DNA from: Phytophthora hibernalis
Lineage: Eukaryota > Oomycota > Peronosporomycetes > Peronosporales > Peronosporaceae
Assembly: GCA_012656075.1 (NCBI GenBank)
Contig: JAAKBF010000378.1
Coordinates: forward strand, 619,406 to 683,405
Length of the DNA stretch: 64,000 bases
Direction: 5' to 3'
Part shown: piece by piece, positions 31,931 to 43,391 of the stretch
Layout of the letters: every line of letters begins with the position of its first letter
Numbering within the stretch: position 1 is the stretch's first letter
Made by a program: the position numbers and the translations under genes
Notes under the pieces: generated by a model
Databases searched by the model: none
What the model was told of the DNA's origin: nothing
What the model saw: only the letters and a program-made list of their open reading frames with translations

Positions 31931-33149
31931 TGACAGTTTGCAATTTACAAAATTTACTGTTAGCTGTACAGTTATTGTTTGTGCGAATACTATTATCAAC
32001 GGATTGCCTAAAATTGAGGTGCTTCGTCACAAATGTTCCTGGGTTCTTCACAAAATTGATGAGGTGCTGCTTCTTCAGTCAGTATTTCTCCGATACTGTG
32101 TCATTCATATCATAGTCTAGCTAACACGGAGCAGACAACACCATGAGTATCTTTCACCTCTCATCGCGATTGCTAGTCCATACTAAATCACGTGGACAGG
32201 CTCGAACGGTGTCTTGCGCGAGGGTGCGCCTTCCTTTTCCGATACTAAAATATCAGCTAATTTTGGCACTTCCGAAACCTGTTATTATTGCGAAGTGCCA
32301 GTTTTAAGGTATGGGTTGGTGCAGTTTGTATAATTGTCATTTTACTCCCTTTCTATGAAAATGGCCTTGCCCGCAAAATGAAACGTCTGGCGACAACCCG
32401 GGTCACCAAAACAAACCGGGCCTCGTCAATCCTATGATGATGCATGATTATTGAAATGAAAGTACGTAGGTAGCCCTGAGAACTGTAGTTTCTGGAGCTA
32501 TTCGAGGGGTTTGGACTTAAATTCAGTACTTAAGCCGACAACAACAGTAAATCGTAACTTTTGTGTAACCCTTTAGTGTCCATCATGGACACCCATCACT
32601 AGCAGCTTGGTCAGCCGCTGCGCCTGGGCAGTTACGCAGCTTCATCTCATCTATAGCTCCTCCAGAATTCTCGATGTGGTCCGAAAGCTTCTTCGCCCTG
32701 GAGGATCGACCGGGGTGATGAGATGATAGCATCCTGCCGATACGGATGCGAAGCTCGGCTTGACGAGCTTCGACGCCCGCAGCTTCTTCTTCGCGACGCT
32801 CCCTCCCGCCTCGTCAGCCTCTCAGCAACCCTTGTTCTACTTCAGCTAACAAGTACACAAGCCGGGCAGGACACCTCGCCCCGCTCCGTTCGTCAGCCCT
32901 AACGTCATGATCGTCTTCCTACAATACGCCCCCTGTCCATGAGCTGCATTCCGCGCTTGTACAACCCACCTTGCTTACCGTTGCTGCGTCATGGACCTGG
33001 TCCAATTTTTGCTAGTGTCCTGCAAAGTCAAAACGGCGCCGACTTACTTGCACCGCACCGAGAAAATCGCGCTATTCGAACGGACCTCTCTATCCAATCA
33101 AACAATTGATTTTAGACTCGTCATCCGTTCTGCAAGGTGTCCTCTTAAT
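31931..33149. other. No gene recognised
   Basis: There are only short, composition-driven open frames. On the minus strand a run of Gs (about 32931-32936) precedes GTATTGTAGGAAGACG. This could be a polypurine tract and start of a Copia-type LTR, but no second LTR or coding remnant supports it. Confidence 0.35.
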
Positions 33150-33729
33150 TTAGGTTGGCTCGGCCGGAAATATGAGGCAGCCGGAAATATGCCACACACG
33201 GATAGTAGTAGAACGGTGTGCGCGTTTTTCTCGGTCGTTTCGACTGTTCTTGCCGGTATATGCTATCGGTATTGAGCAGTGCTCAATATTACAGTAGTGT
33301 AGCGTACATGTGTTAATACCGGTAATATATTTTTTCTGAGCTTCGTTCTGACTTGTCTGGAGCTGGTAGCGGAGCCAAGCGATCACTCGGAAGTGACGGA
33401 TGAATCTCTCGACAGTACTGTACCGACATTTGTTTGTCATAAGGGCAAAGCCGTTACTACCAATCACAAGACGCGATAGGTAGCAGCGTTATTGTTTTGT
33501 CAAAAGGCCCCTGGTACCGTACAATGCATTTTAAAGTACGACGCGTTATGATTGGCTCAGCTTCATTTTTCAAATCGCTACATCCAAATGGATGAGTGAG
33601 GGGTCCGGCACCCGAAATATAGTTTACGATGTTCAAAACAAGTGTAGCCCCACCCAAAAAAGGTAACTGAAAAAGGGCACGAGCACCAAGCAAAATTATC
33701 AGGACCACCACGCTAGAGTGAATCTGCAC
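33150..33729 (-). other. Two unassigned minus-strand open frames
   Basis: Frames 33729-33457 (hydrophobic start) and 33467-33150 adjoin each other. The second holds MTNKCRYSTVERFIRHFRVI, which has the flavour of the C-terminal end of a DDE transposase. No catalytic residues or flanking repeats were found, so no family is assigned. The rest, to 34319, shows nothing coding. Confidence 0.25.
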
Positions 33730-34319
33730 TTATAAATAAATTATACGATCTCTGACCTTAGACAGGCGTCCGGCTGTACGACCTCGTACATCTTGCCATT
33801 GCGCGCCGCTGGATGTCGTGCGGTGGTCTATGCCTACGATCGACATCACCAACCGGTACTCGTCAGTGATGGCCAAAAATGTATGATCGATGTTAGAGTC
33901 ACACAGCAGGTTTGTGCCTTCGTACCTAAGAGCGCATTAAAGTCACCGTGTCAGTCACCTCCTCTGACTTAGCTGTGGATAAAGACACAGAAGGCACAAA
34001 AGGCACAAACCAGGAATATATTACGCGCGCAGATTTCATAAATTTCATCAAATTTAGACATCTTACTCAAGGGGAGTTGAGAAAATGTCGTCTTCTCGTC
34101 TAAATGTCGTACGAACACAATTTGGCGTTGCTCGAATGTGACTTGTGATTTTGACTTCAAAAACTAACTCGGACAGAGCAACACTCAAAGCATCTCTTCG
34201 ACTTCGGCATGACATGAAGCAATGCTGTCTATTTCCTGGGAACGGATACGAGTAAAGATTCTTTTTTAACATTGAATGGTCACCGCAAGTACTATTTAGT
34301 CTTAGGTACTATAGCTTCC

Positions 34320-34860
34320 CTATGCATGCAGTGCCTTCAGCAAATTCCGCTTCCTGAAGTATCGTAGAAGGCTTTTTGACGGGGACGTTGGCAAGGCTAT
34401 GCCTCTCTCGGTACACTCGAAGAACAGCAGCACCAATGGACCGCAGTTGTAGCCATCCGATTGCTTCAAACGTTCCTCTCGTTTAGCCACCATCGACTTC
34501 GTGGTCTCGTCGAACAAAGTTTCGACGATAGTTTCGCATTCTTCGAAGTGCTTCCGCTTTTACTGAGGGTCAAACACAGTGAGCGTTTGTGGTGTCGATT
34601 TCAGGTCGAACACGACGTCACACCAGTGATGTTTGTCGAGGTGGAGTGGAAGTAGCACGAATCCATTGCGGCTGTGAAACGGCTCGCTACCTGCGATAAT
34701 CTTGCATTTACTTTCGAAATCTCCAGTCACACAAAATGCCGGGAAACGATGCCAATCGGACCGAATTCTTCGTGAAGCATTGTCATACCGTCTATTAAGG
34801 CATCATCGTTGAGCTATTCGTCTTCGCGAAACCGTAATATAGCATCATTACGAATCCGTC
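34320..34860 (-). pseudogene. Ulp1 (C48) protease domain of the MULE
   Basis: Minus-strand pieces give LNDDALINGMTMLHEEFG, then GFVLLPLHLDKHHWCDVVF with the catalytic His, LTVFDPQ with the Asp, a TAA, and in the same frame KRKHFEECETIVETLFDE. Last comes LKQSDGYNCGPLVLLFFE with the Gln and the catalytic Cys. The order His-Asp-Gln-Cys and the Q-DGYNCG motif are diagnostic of SUMO-protease-like peptidases. The stop after DPQ and another near 34738 inactivate the frame. In MULEs this domain is a passenger with unclear function. Confidence 0.75.
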
Positions 34861-35147
34861 CGAAGGGCGATTCTCAGGTCATAGTCAATAACAAACTCCG
34901 AATTGCTGCAGTAGCGCTATCTTTACCAATATTTAGGTATTCATCGAGACCAGGCGGTACAGATAGTCGATTTAATGAAGTAGATTGAACCCACTCCATG
35001 GTGTCAGATGCCGCGGTCTGATCTTGGCTAAATACTCCAACCCTTGGTACTCGAATGCCGACAGATTGATTGATCTCTGGGAGTGATTTTGCATACTCAT
35101 CCAAAAGCCGGAGACATTTCGCCACAAATTGTTCAGTAACAACAAAC

Positions 35148-36673
35148 TTAACTTTCACGAGCACACTCGTGAGGGGCAATCAACTTAGCAATAGCTTGTT
35201 TTCTGGGGCCCAGTGTTTTCACGGTGACACCAGCTAAAACCCCGTGAGCAGACTCATAACTGAAAGCAGATTTAAGCACTCGCGATACGTTTGAGAGTGT
35301 GGGCACTGATACAAGTGTCCCTTGGACCAGATTCGTGGCCTCCTTGCGCGAGTCTGTCATTCGTTGTCGTTTTTCTTTCTGTTTCTGGCCTTTCCGTATT
35401 TTGGGGCATCCTCTGCTCTTGGTACTCTTCGAGACGAAGAAAGAAACGTCATCGCTGGAGCTGGAGCTCTGGTTGGGGTCCTCGCAACTTCGGCTCTTCA
35501 CAGGCAAAGTCAAACCAGAAGCATTTACGCTTGCTTCTTCAAGAGGGTGTCCTTGAGGTGCTGGTACTCCGTCAATGTGATTTTCAATTATCGGCACTTC
35601 GTCGCTGTGACTCTCGATTGGAGGCACATCGTGATTGTGGCTCTCACTTGTTGGAACACTGTCTGTGTGACTGTCGATTGTTGACCCTCTACCATTGTGA
35701 TTTCCGATGAATGACACCCCGTCGGTGTGACTTTCGCTTGGTGGCACTCCGTCAATGTGACCTGGTTCAGACCCTTGATCTTTTCCTGAGACAGCTTCGA
35801 GCGTTGGAGGAACATCATCCTCGCTGTGACTCATGACCATGTCTCTTGCTGGCACCGCTGCAGATAACTGAAAGAGCGGGTTCACCTCTGCCAGTCGGTC
35901 AGACCGCACCGCAGTTTCAGAGCCAAACGGAACATCACCACAAACTATAATCTCCTCAAAGCGCTTTAAAGCCACCAGCATCTTCGTGAAAACAGGTGTA
36001 CCGTTACGACTCATGATGTCGGCTATTCGCGTCGCAACAGCGTGAGATACGCGAAATTGGTTGGTGCCATTAAGAACCTTGTGTCGGAACGCTGTTAACG
36101 AAGAGTCGCTAACTCGAAACGAGCTGCATCCAGCTTCATCATCCGCGGTGTCATCCTCGTTAACAGGAATGTTCAGTAGACATGTTAAACTCCACCGCGG
36201 GTGGATATGCTTCACCGGAATTGCACTGTTGTTCGACAGCAGTCGCCAATAGATGACATGGCGACAAGGTAGCAGCTCCGTCCTCATGAAAGTACAGCAG
36301 CATCTGTAAGTCTACATAATGAACAGAAGGAAAAGAAATGATAAGTTCAAAATCAATGCAAGGACTTGATTCAATACAAACTTACGCTTGTGTCAATTTG
36401 ATACTTGCGCTCCGGTTCTGCCAAGGATGTGAGCTCAAATACGTGATCTTGTAGCTCTCGAATATTATACTGCGTCTTTCGGTCGTTCGCCACACGGAAA
36501 TGTTTCTCAACGAGCTGGTACGAGTGTTGGCTAACTTCCTTGGCCATCTTTTCCAGTTCCGCATCCGCCCCGCTGTAACGCATATAGTCAACATCCGTCA
36601 TCTTCTTCGCGTACTTCATTTCAGCGATTGACTGCAAGAACATGAGTGTATCCACACATTCATCAAGCATCAT
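35148..36673 (-). pseudogene. MULE transposase C-terminal part with SWIM finger
   Basis: The exon 36673-36386 encodes MMLDECVDTLMFLQSIAEMK and VSQHSYQLVEKHFRVA. A 74-bp intron (36385-36312, GTAAGT...TAG) joins QIDTS to TYRCCCTFMRTELLPCRH, giving the SWIM pattern C-x-C-x9-C-x-H. The next 370 codons are Ser/Asp/His-rich with about ten imperfect repeats of the form SHTDGVP (35570-35770), then KKLGPRKQAIAKLIAP-like sequence. A frame change near 35165 leads to VKVKFVVTEQFVAKCLRLLD (to 34874). SWIM fingers in MULE transposases bind DNA or partner proteins. Confidence 0.7.
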
Positions 36674-36889
36674 GGTGGGCTTCAGTACGTCTTTTAAATG
36701 TCCCAGGCGGCCTCCAGGCTAGCAAACCCACGCAGAAGAAGATGTTAACAATGTAACTCACCATGTTTATAGTGATCATGAAAGTCGTACCGATTGTTAG
36801 TGGTGTTGCCTAGATGAGGGACGTCCACCCGTCCGTAGCCGCTCCACATTTCTCTGCACTGGTGCCGGGATATGCGTCTTAACCGTCAG

Positions 36890-37132
36890 CGTCCCCCTCC
36901 TTTCTAGCATTCCTCGCGGCCACGCTCGTAGACGTCCGTTTCTTGAATACTTGATGCGTTGCATCCTGATACGCGGCGAAAGCTGCAAAGAAGTCCTCCC
37001 AGCTTGCATATTGGCGCTGTTCCAATGGGGGTGCATACACAGTAGTTGCAGGGACGTGAGCCTCGGGGAGGTCGCCTCTGTATGCTCGATCTCAGCCTCC
37101 ACGCCGGAGCTCGACGACGCGACACTCGCCAT
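36890..37132 (-). pseudogene. MULE transposase N-terminal fragment
   Basis: From the ATG at 37132 (MASVASSSSGVEAEIEHTEA) a frame change near 37070 leads to VYAPPLEQRQYASWEDFF, AYQDATHQVFKKRTST and SVAARNAR, ending in a stop at about 36888. Oomycete MULE and related transposases begin with this W-F-A-Y-Q-T-SV-RNA pattern before the C/H DNA-binding region. Here the frame ends where that region should start, which marks the internal deletion. Confidence 0.5.
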
Positions 37133-37420
37133 ACTTCGTCTTTTCGGAGGATTTCGAAATGAAAGGTTGAGAGACGGCCGGGGAGGGGGAAAGGAGGAGA
37201 GGAGGTGTTTCTCTATTTTCAAATATAGGGAAACTTATGCGTGATCGGAATTTTATTTTTTGTTTCGATTTTATTTTTAAATTACGCTGCACTCACTGTG
37301 TGACTTTATCCACTTCCAAAATGTATTGCAGGTATTGGCATTTATCAATACTACTCGCAGTGCCATATTGCAAGCTCCACGGGTATTGCAATCAGGGTTC
37401 AGTAGTAGTGGCAATTTTGG

Positions 37421-37530
37421 ATTAGTAGTGCAAATGCTAATACTAATGAGATCTGGAAACGGACCTTAGCATTAGCATTAGTAGTTAGGCTAGAGCGTTA
37501 GTATTAGCACTACTAATAGTACTACTAATG
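37421..37530. repeat. Inverted repeat of TTAGTA-rich arms
   Basis: The arm at 37421-37448 (ATTAGTAGTG, then GCTAATACTAATG) is matched in reverse complement by 37496-37517, with a 6-nt length difference. The intervening 47 bp are flanked by further ATTAG and TACTAA units. It may be a MITE or the outer end of the adjacent MULE. No partner copy was found at the other end of the MULE. Confidence 0.55.
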
Positions 37531-37675
37531 TTCTACTAACGCTACCAACGCGCTGCTTTCCTGATACGATGCTTGCTTTCTTCCATTCTCCAGAGCTCAA
37601 GACAATTTTGGCGCAGTATCAGTTGGCGTTGAGCTCACTCATTGTCGGTCCTTCACCACAACGAGCTCGTAGCGA

Positions 37676-38820
37676 ATGATCCTACCGAAAAGACTCGTTC
37701 TTGAAAATCCGGGGCTTACTCCTTGTACGACGTTAGGAACGCGAAGGTGGGGTGCCCACACGAGAAGTGCGTCCACCTCACAGAGGTGGACTTCTACCAC
37801 GTTTTCTGGCGGTGCCCAGCGGCGCGCAGACTGCAACAACACTTTGTACAACCATGGAAGGCTCTCGACCTACAGATTGAGGACGCGTGCTTCAGCCTCC
37901 AATCGCCAAGAATACCCCAACGACTCTGGGAATTAGTAGCGGAGAGTAGAAAGGGAGTGAGGCAGGACATGAGCAGTCTGTACGAGGCAGTCATCTACAT
38001 GGCAGAGGGATGCTGGCGTCTCGGGGCGGCGCTGTTTTTTCATGCGGTGTGGCGATGGAGGGTACAGCACTTCGATGAAACCAACGACGTTACGGAACAG
38101 CACCATATGAGAGCTTTAGCAGGGCGATTAAGGTTGGATTATCGAACGATGCCCATGACTACAGCCAAGTGGAGGAAATGTCGTTGGCAGCGAAGGTGGT
38201 GTTCAAGGCGCTGACAACTGGAGCTGCCATCAAACGCCAGGAGGTTCCGAGCACAGGTTGCAGTTACATCCTCTTCTTCGACGGGGCTCCCGAGGGAACC
38301 CTGGGCCAGGTTTGGCAGGCGCTGTGGTGGTGCGATTTGCTGGTGGCGAGGGACCGTACCAACTCGTATGTGTAGGAAGCATGTCTTACGCGAAGGCCAC
38401 AACAACAAACAATGTGGCAGAAAATATGGGCCTCTATACAGGGCTAGCGGCGTGTGCCAGATTCGGGTTTACACCTTTGCATGTTGTGGGGACAGCAAAA
38501 TGATCATCCAACAACATAGTGCAAGACACCCGCCATAAGCAGCGCAACTCAAGCCACTGTACTGGAAGAGCCGTCGGGCGTCCGCACTGCTAACTATTCT
38601 CACGTGGAGTCACCACCTTAGGGACTTCAACCAAATGGCCGACTGGTTGGCCAACTTGGCAATGGATACGAGGACGAGCCAACAAATCTGTTTGGACGAT
38701 TACGGCGGAAACATGGGAAGGTGGAAGCAGGTCATCGAGCTATCGGGAGGGGACGTTGCTCACTGGTCGCAGGAATATGGATTAGCTCTCCTGAACGGAG
38801 GTGCGCTTGCCGGACCTTAG
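37676..38820 (+). pseudogene. 5'-truncated LINE: zf-RVT and RNase H
   Basis: The first frame (37723-38214) encodes CPHEKCVHLTEVDFYHVFWR with Cys/His ligands of the RT-associated zinc-binding domain, then RIPQRLWELV and helical sequence. Frame changes near 38169 and 38258 lead to an RNase HI domain: ILFFDGA (Asp), RGNPGPGLAGAVVV, TTTNNVAENMGL (Glu), HVVG with the following D-S-K region disrupted, and LRDFNQMADWLANLAMD (late Asp). This pairing at the end of an RT is typical of oomycete and plant non-LTR elements. The endonuclease and RT parts are missing, as expected for 5' truncation during target-primed insertion. No poly(A) tail was recognised after 38820. Confidence 0.75.
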
Positions 38821-39029
38821 GGACGAACGGGTGCACGCAGAACGGCAGAGATGCTGTCGAGCACCAAAGATGCTGGCTGATACAAAGGCAACCAGCAGAT
38901 GGACATGATATGTCGTTAGCCGAAAAAGGGATAAATGACGTCAATGTACCTTACTGAGAAACGAAACGATACTGAAGAAGATCATTACGTCTAGCTCACG
39001 TTGAAGTAGATCATATCGATAACCAGACC

Positions 39030-40030
39030 CAATATGAGCGCCTCAAACAGTTTGCCCCACAGCAACGGCGGGTTGCGCAGACAGGTCAATTCCTGCCGGT
39101 TAAGGAGCAGCAGTGTGCCCGGTACGAACGCTAGACCAAACACGGACTTCTACTTCGAGCGCGCCAAATTGGCCACGTCAATGAACTTCTGGACACCCTC
39201 CGGGTTCTCGAACTGTTGGTTGTTAAACCCCTTGCTAGTCGTATCACGCGTCTTCATGCAGATATTCGACGGTAAACGATAATGTTGAGGTCCTCTGAAG
39301 ACACGGCGATGCCTCTTTTCGACACGTTTCCATTCGATTACAGTTCCCATATCCACCGCCTGTCGACATCTTAATCAAAAAGTAGGAGACGATCCCGCGC
39401 TCAATCAAAGTAGTCCAAGATTTCCGTCCTCCAGCCATGTTACCTTGTCCACCATCAGATAGCCGTCGAACTGCTCCACAACCTCGGGTCTCCGCTGCAG
39501 CAGCGCTACAATGAACGATCCGACCAGCGTCTTCAACACAACTCAACGTGCCTTGGTGATGTCGAACGTCGCGGTACTATACAGTCCCGTAGAGATATCG
39601 TCACAGTTCTGGGCACCCATCCGCACTTCGTCCACCGTCACACATTTCCGCTCACCACCGCTCACACCGCGCAGTAACGCGTGGTCCACCACCGTGTCGG
39701 CACAGCTACCTAGACCCAAGATCTGCGAGAATAGCTCCGTGCGAAGAGCCGCGGTATCTCGCATCTCCTTTGGTTGATCCATCAGACGGCCGCTCAAGCA
39801 CATGCCCGCGAACTTGAACTTCTCGGGCGTCGTTTGTGTCGGGATGTGATTGTCCGTTTAGCCAGTAGACCAGTCCCACGGGCTTGACCAGGTCGGTGTC
39901 CTCGCCCTTCATACACGAGTACAGGATCTCTCCGCCGATCTACGCGCTCGTATCGTCTTGCAGCTTGTCGGTCAGCGCCTTGGGGAACGTCGGCGTTCCT
40001 GCTGGCCAGGATCAGCGTCATCGACGCCAA
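39030..40030 (-). pseudogene. PDR/ABCG transporter remnant
   Basis: Minus-strand pieces in changing frames follow the first nucleotide-binding domain of a pleiotropic drug resistance transporter: MTLILAS before the Walker A site, GGEILYSCMKGEDTDLVKP, QSHPDTND, KFKFAGMCLSGRLMDQPKEM, ELFSQILGLGSCADTVV, the ABC signature LRGVSGGERKCVTVDE, DDISTGL (Walker B region) and LLQRRPEVVEQFDGYLMVD. The Walker A loop is replaced by SRNADVPQ in one frame, so ATP binding is lost. Only about 330 of the usual 1,300 or more residues are represented and no membrane domain follows. Full-length relatives export drugs and lipids at the plasma membrane. Confidence 0.8.
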
Positions 40031-40049
40031 CCAGGTGAGTGGTAGTTAG

Positions 40050-41328
40050 GCTTAGAAGGGCGGGACAGTTATTAAACTACCATGGTTGCATGGCATTAAT
40101 GGTGCTATCGTGTACCTCGGTGATGCAACGCCACCTATGAGTGATGTCTGCCAGACTTTTGGTGCTGCAACTGTTTTGTGAGTGGACGCTCCAAATAAGA
40201 ATTGAGTGTGACACCCCACTACTCTGTGAGTGTAATCTACTTTTGTTTGGTGCTGCATCTCTTTCTTTGGGGGCTCATAATACACAGGCCTCCAAATGGA
40301 TGGCAGGAGGTTGGTGACACCTCTGGCGCTTAGCGCCGCAGCACATATGAAATCCATGGACAAATAGGGTGTAGTATGCAAAGCGCTAGAAGGTTATTGA
40401 TCAGTCTGTCTCGCAAGACCTGGTAGAGCTGTTTTAGAGTGGCGGAAGACCGACGCCAGTACGTCGTCACACCTTGGAGAGCGCGACGAGGTGGGCCCTG
40501 AGACGTGTTGTCTACAGTAAAGTTCCGATTAAGTACGACGCATTTCGTTTGTCGGATTAATACAGTACCGGTGCCCTGGTTCAGGTGGAGAAAGTGTTGT
40601 GCTCAAACGTAGGTTAGATTTTTAGCTGAGGCACGATATGTGCTTGTACTTTTCTGAACGTGTGCTGTGGTTGTCCAAGTAAATTCCGAGATCGACAGCT
40701 GCTGCCCACCGACAATACAAATGACCGCGGAAGGGCCTCAGCGTTGGCACACTAGCGGGCACGCTGTCTCCTCTTTAGAGTGTTGGGCGAATGGGCCGGC
40801 ACCTCGACCACACCCATAGGTCTAGAACACTGTGTACTGGATGCATCCATATATCTTGGAACTACTCAGTTATTGGGCCTTTTATTGGCCCCAATACGGT
40901 TGGCTCGGGGAAGCCATAATCGTCTTTTCCTTGCTAGCTATTTCCTGGCACAAATGTGCTCAAGCTGGAACACCTCATTTTGGTGTTCTGGAAATCTGCA
41001 TCCTCAAAAACTGTACAATTCATTTTCAAGTCTTAGCCAATCATAGCTTGTAAATATTTCAGCACAGAACGTTTTCCCCACGGCATTTGGGTAGGCCCTT
41101 ATGACAAGGAAAATTTCCTGCATTTAATGCCGGACTTACTATACTGTATTCATTGTCGAGCGGGGCAGACTGGCTGTTACGATTGTTATGATGACCAACG
41201 TACGCTTCCTGCACCGACCTCCGACTGATGTGTCCTAGTCTCGCCTGCCGTCCGATGATACGCTGGCCTCGAAGCCTCTGCTGCTGGACTGCGTCGGTCC
41301 TGGTGTAATGGCAATAGACAAAGGACTA
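40050..41328. other. No gene recognised
   Basis: Open frames at 40052-40381 (minus) and 40780-41053 (plus) have no recognisable motif. The second is Trp/Tyr/Leu-rich in one frame and looks like chance. No tandem array or element end was seen until the Tigger terminus at 41329. Confidence 0.4.
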
Positions 41329-43065
41329 CAGACAACGACGGATAAATCAGACATGACTTAGCGGTATCCTCCATAGTGTACGGATCCAGACAAAAAATCC
41401 GACGGTTTTTAAATAAGCGTATTATTGGCTGAAATTAAAGGTGCAAGCACAAAAACAAATCAATAACCGTATAGTTGGGTAGAAAAGAATCTTTCGATTA
41501 AACTGTTATCTCGGGATGGTGGGGAATTGCTTTCTTGAAGCTACGGATAATTGTTTTTTTATGGCCTTCCACGCGGCAATCGTAGACTTTATAGCGCGGA
41601 GGCGTTTTTCCTTAGGGGTACCACCTGTGCGTCTGCCAGCACTGTTACGAAGTTTAGCTTTTAGAGGTCCCATGACCATGACATCAAGCGGTTGACAAAC
41701 CGCTGTACTGTTTGGTGGCAATGGGACCGCAGTAGCATTTGCCTCCTCCGCCACAATCCACTGTCCTTCTTCTGGCACATGACACTCAAAGTTGTCAAGA
41801 AGAAGAACAGCGGGGCCATCTATTTCAAATTTTAGTTATTTTTCAACGTAAAGTTTCCAAACCCTCGCATCCATCCAAGCGTTTTCTTGCACAGCGTAGA
41901 AGTGTCCGTCCGGATACTGCCCCAATTCATCTTGTTCAATCCTGCCCCTGGAACACCTCGGATGATGAAAAGAATCGGCATTTTGCGACCTGAAAATATC
42001 AAAAAAATTAAATATGAGAAAATTTTCAATAAAATATCAAATAAATCACAATATTTACCGTCATCGCGTACAGTGAGCACAGCAGTCATGCGACCTGCGT
42101 GCTTGTTTGCCCCCAGAGTTCGCGCTGCATCCTTTTGCCCCTTTCCTGCCCAGGACTTGGTTGGTGGCATATCAAACATGATGGCTGTTTCATCGACGTT
42201 TAGTATGCCACCGCCTCCGAAATCCTTGAACTTGTCCCAAAACTCGATAGCGAAGCGTGCCCGGGTCTCCTCCAGCTCTTCCGTCGTCTTTTGGCAGCCT
42301 GCGGCTTTTGCGAGGAAAATCCGTACCTTTATTCAAAATAAAACATTAAGTAAATGGTAAAATTTTCATAATACACAATATTTTGCAAATATACATACAT
42401 GCTGTTACCGATTGGCAATGCGCTGGACCATACGCTCGAGTGCGAGCTCGCCGCTTTCCTTCCCAGAGAGGTATGCCTTCATCCAGTCTGGATAGAGCTT
42501 GTGCATGAGCTCTATCATGCCAGAAGTAGACAACACCTGTACATTTAAGATGAAAATGTTAGTTAGTTTCATTAGTATACAAATACGAAGTACAACACGC
42601 ACCGCTTCACTCCGCCTCACATCTTTCATGTAGGTGACTAGGTCAGGAGGCCAGGAAAAGTTCTTTGCGCCCCTGTCCTTTGAGCGTCTTCGACATAGCG
42701 CTGCCGTTGAAGCTAAAAATGCCGTCGGCTTGTTTCTTCCAATCGTAGAGGGTGCCGCGAGCGATGCCGAGCTGCTCCGAAGCCTCCCGCACGCCGTGCT
42801 GCTCCACTACGCTTAACGCTTGTCGCTTCTTTTTAATAGTGAAGCTGCGCTCGGCGCGTATCATAGTGCAAAATGAGCCTTGTTTTAGCTTTGCGGGAGG
42901 AGATTTTAACAGGAGCCATTCATTTTTTGGTTCTGTAATTGGTGTAAAAAGTGGATTATGTTAAGCTGATTGGATAAAACCCGCGATGAGTTTACTGTGG
43001 GAGCCTGGTTATTACCCACTAAATGTCGGATTTTTTGGTCGGTCGGATTTATCCGTCGTTGTCTG
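41329..43065 (-). mobile_element. Tigger/pogo-like DNA transposon with intact ends
   Basis: The left end CAGACAACGACGGATAAATC (41329-41348) is the exact reverse complement of 43046-43065. TA flanks the element on each side (41327-41328 and 43066-43067), the target duplication expected for Tc1/mariner/pogo elements. Inside both ends a second shared motif, AAAAAATCCGAC, occurs at 41392-41403 and inverted at 43025-43036. The element is 1,737 bp long and encodes a minus-strand transposase. Confidence 0.9.
41506..42864 (-). pseudogene. Tigger/pogo-like transposase, at least three introns, one stop
   Basis: Exon 1 (42864-about 42607) gives a helix-turn-helix start: KKKRQALSVVEQHGVREASE, then LGIARGTLYDWKKQA. 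An intron GTGCGT...CTAACTAAC...ACAG (about 42606-42538) joins SEA to VLSTSGMIELMHKLYP. A second intron (about 42410-42323) precedes RIFLAKAAGCQKTTEEL, with a frame mismatch. Then come ILNVDETAIMFDMPP (first catalytic Asp), GANKHAGRMTAVLTVRDDG, a third intron (GTAAAT...TTTCAG, about 42058-41993), KMPILFIIRGVPGAG and PAVLLLDNFECHV (second Asp). A TAA lies before LKFEIDG at about 41840. The third acidic residue region, NSTAVCQPLDVMVMGPLK, follows. The stop probably inactivates it. Confidence 0.8.
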
Positions 43066-43391
43066 TAATCGTCGTCGCGTGTTTGCCGAGCCCCATCAAC
43101 AGCTGCGCCGAGTGGAGGTCTGGGTGGTCGTTATCTCGGTCGAGATGCATGAGCTTATTTACTGGTACCGCTAAAACCGCCCAAAACCCCACCATTCAAT
43201 TAGCCTCGGCCGCTCACAAGTTCAAGCTCAAGCAAACTGCACGCACCGGCCTCCCCAGTGTTGTTGTCAGCTCGTGCCACGCTGCTGTGTGGCCGCTTGC
43301 ATCCGTGTAACACACCCGAGCGCTGCTCGAATCTCCACTAACTACGTTAATTAACCAATTGCAACCTATTCCTAAAAAGGCATCATCTCAC

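Larger units (their letters stand above)
34320..37132 (-). mobile_element. Internally deleted MULE carrying a Ulp1 protease
   Basis: On the minus strand the order is a transposase N-terminus (37132-36890), a pre-SWIM exon and SWIM zinc finger (36673-36240), a Ser/His-rich region (36240-35148), then a Ulp1-type cysteine protease (34860-34320). Mutator-like elements with Ulp1 are known in plants as Kaonashi MULEs, and similar combinations occur in oomycetes. The central DDE catalytic domain is missing between about 36890 and 36770, so this copy is non-autonomous. Terminal inverted repeats were not identified. Confidence 0.7.

Noticed and set aside
33150..33467. IS5- or Harbinger-type transposase end
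   Set aside because: There is only one short suggestive motif, with no catalytic residues and no terminal repeats.
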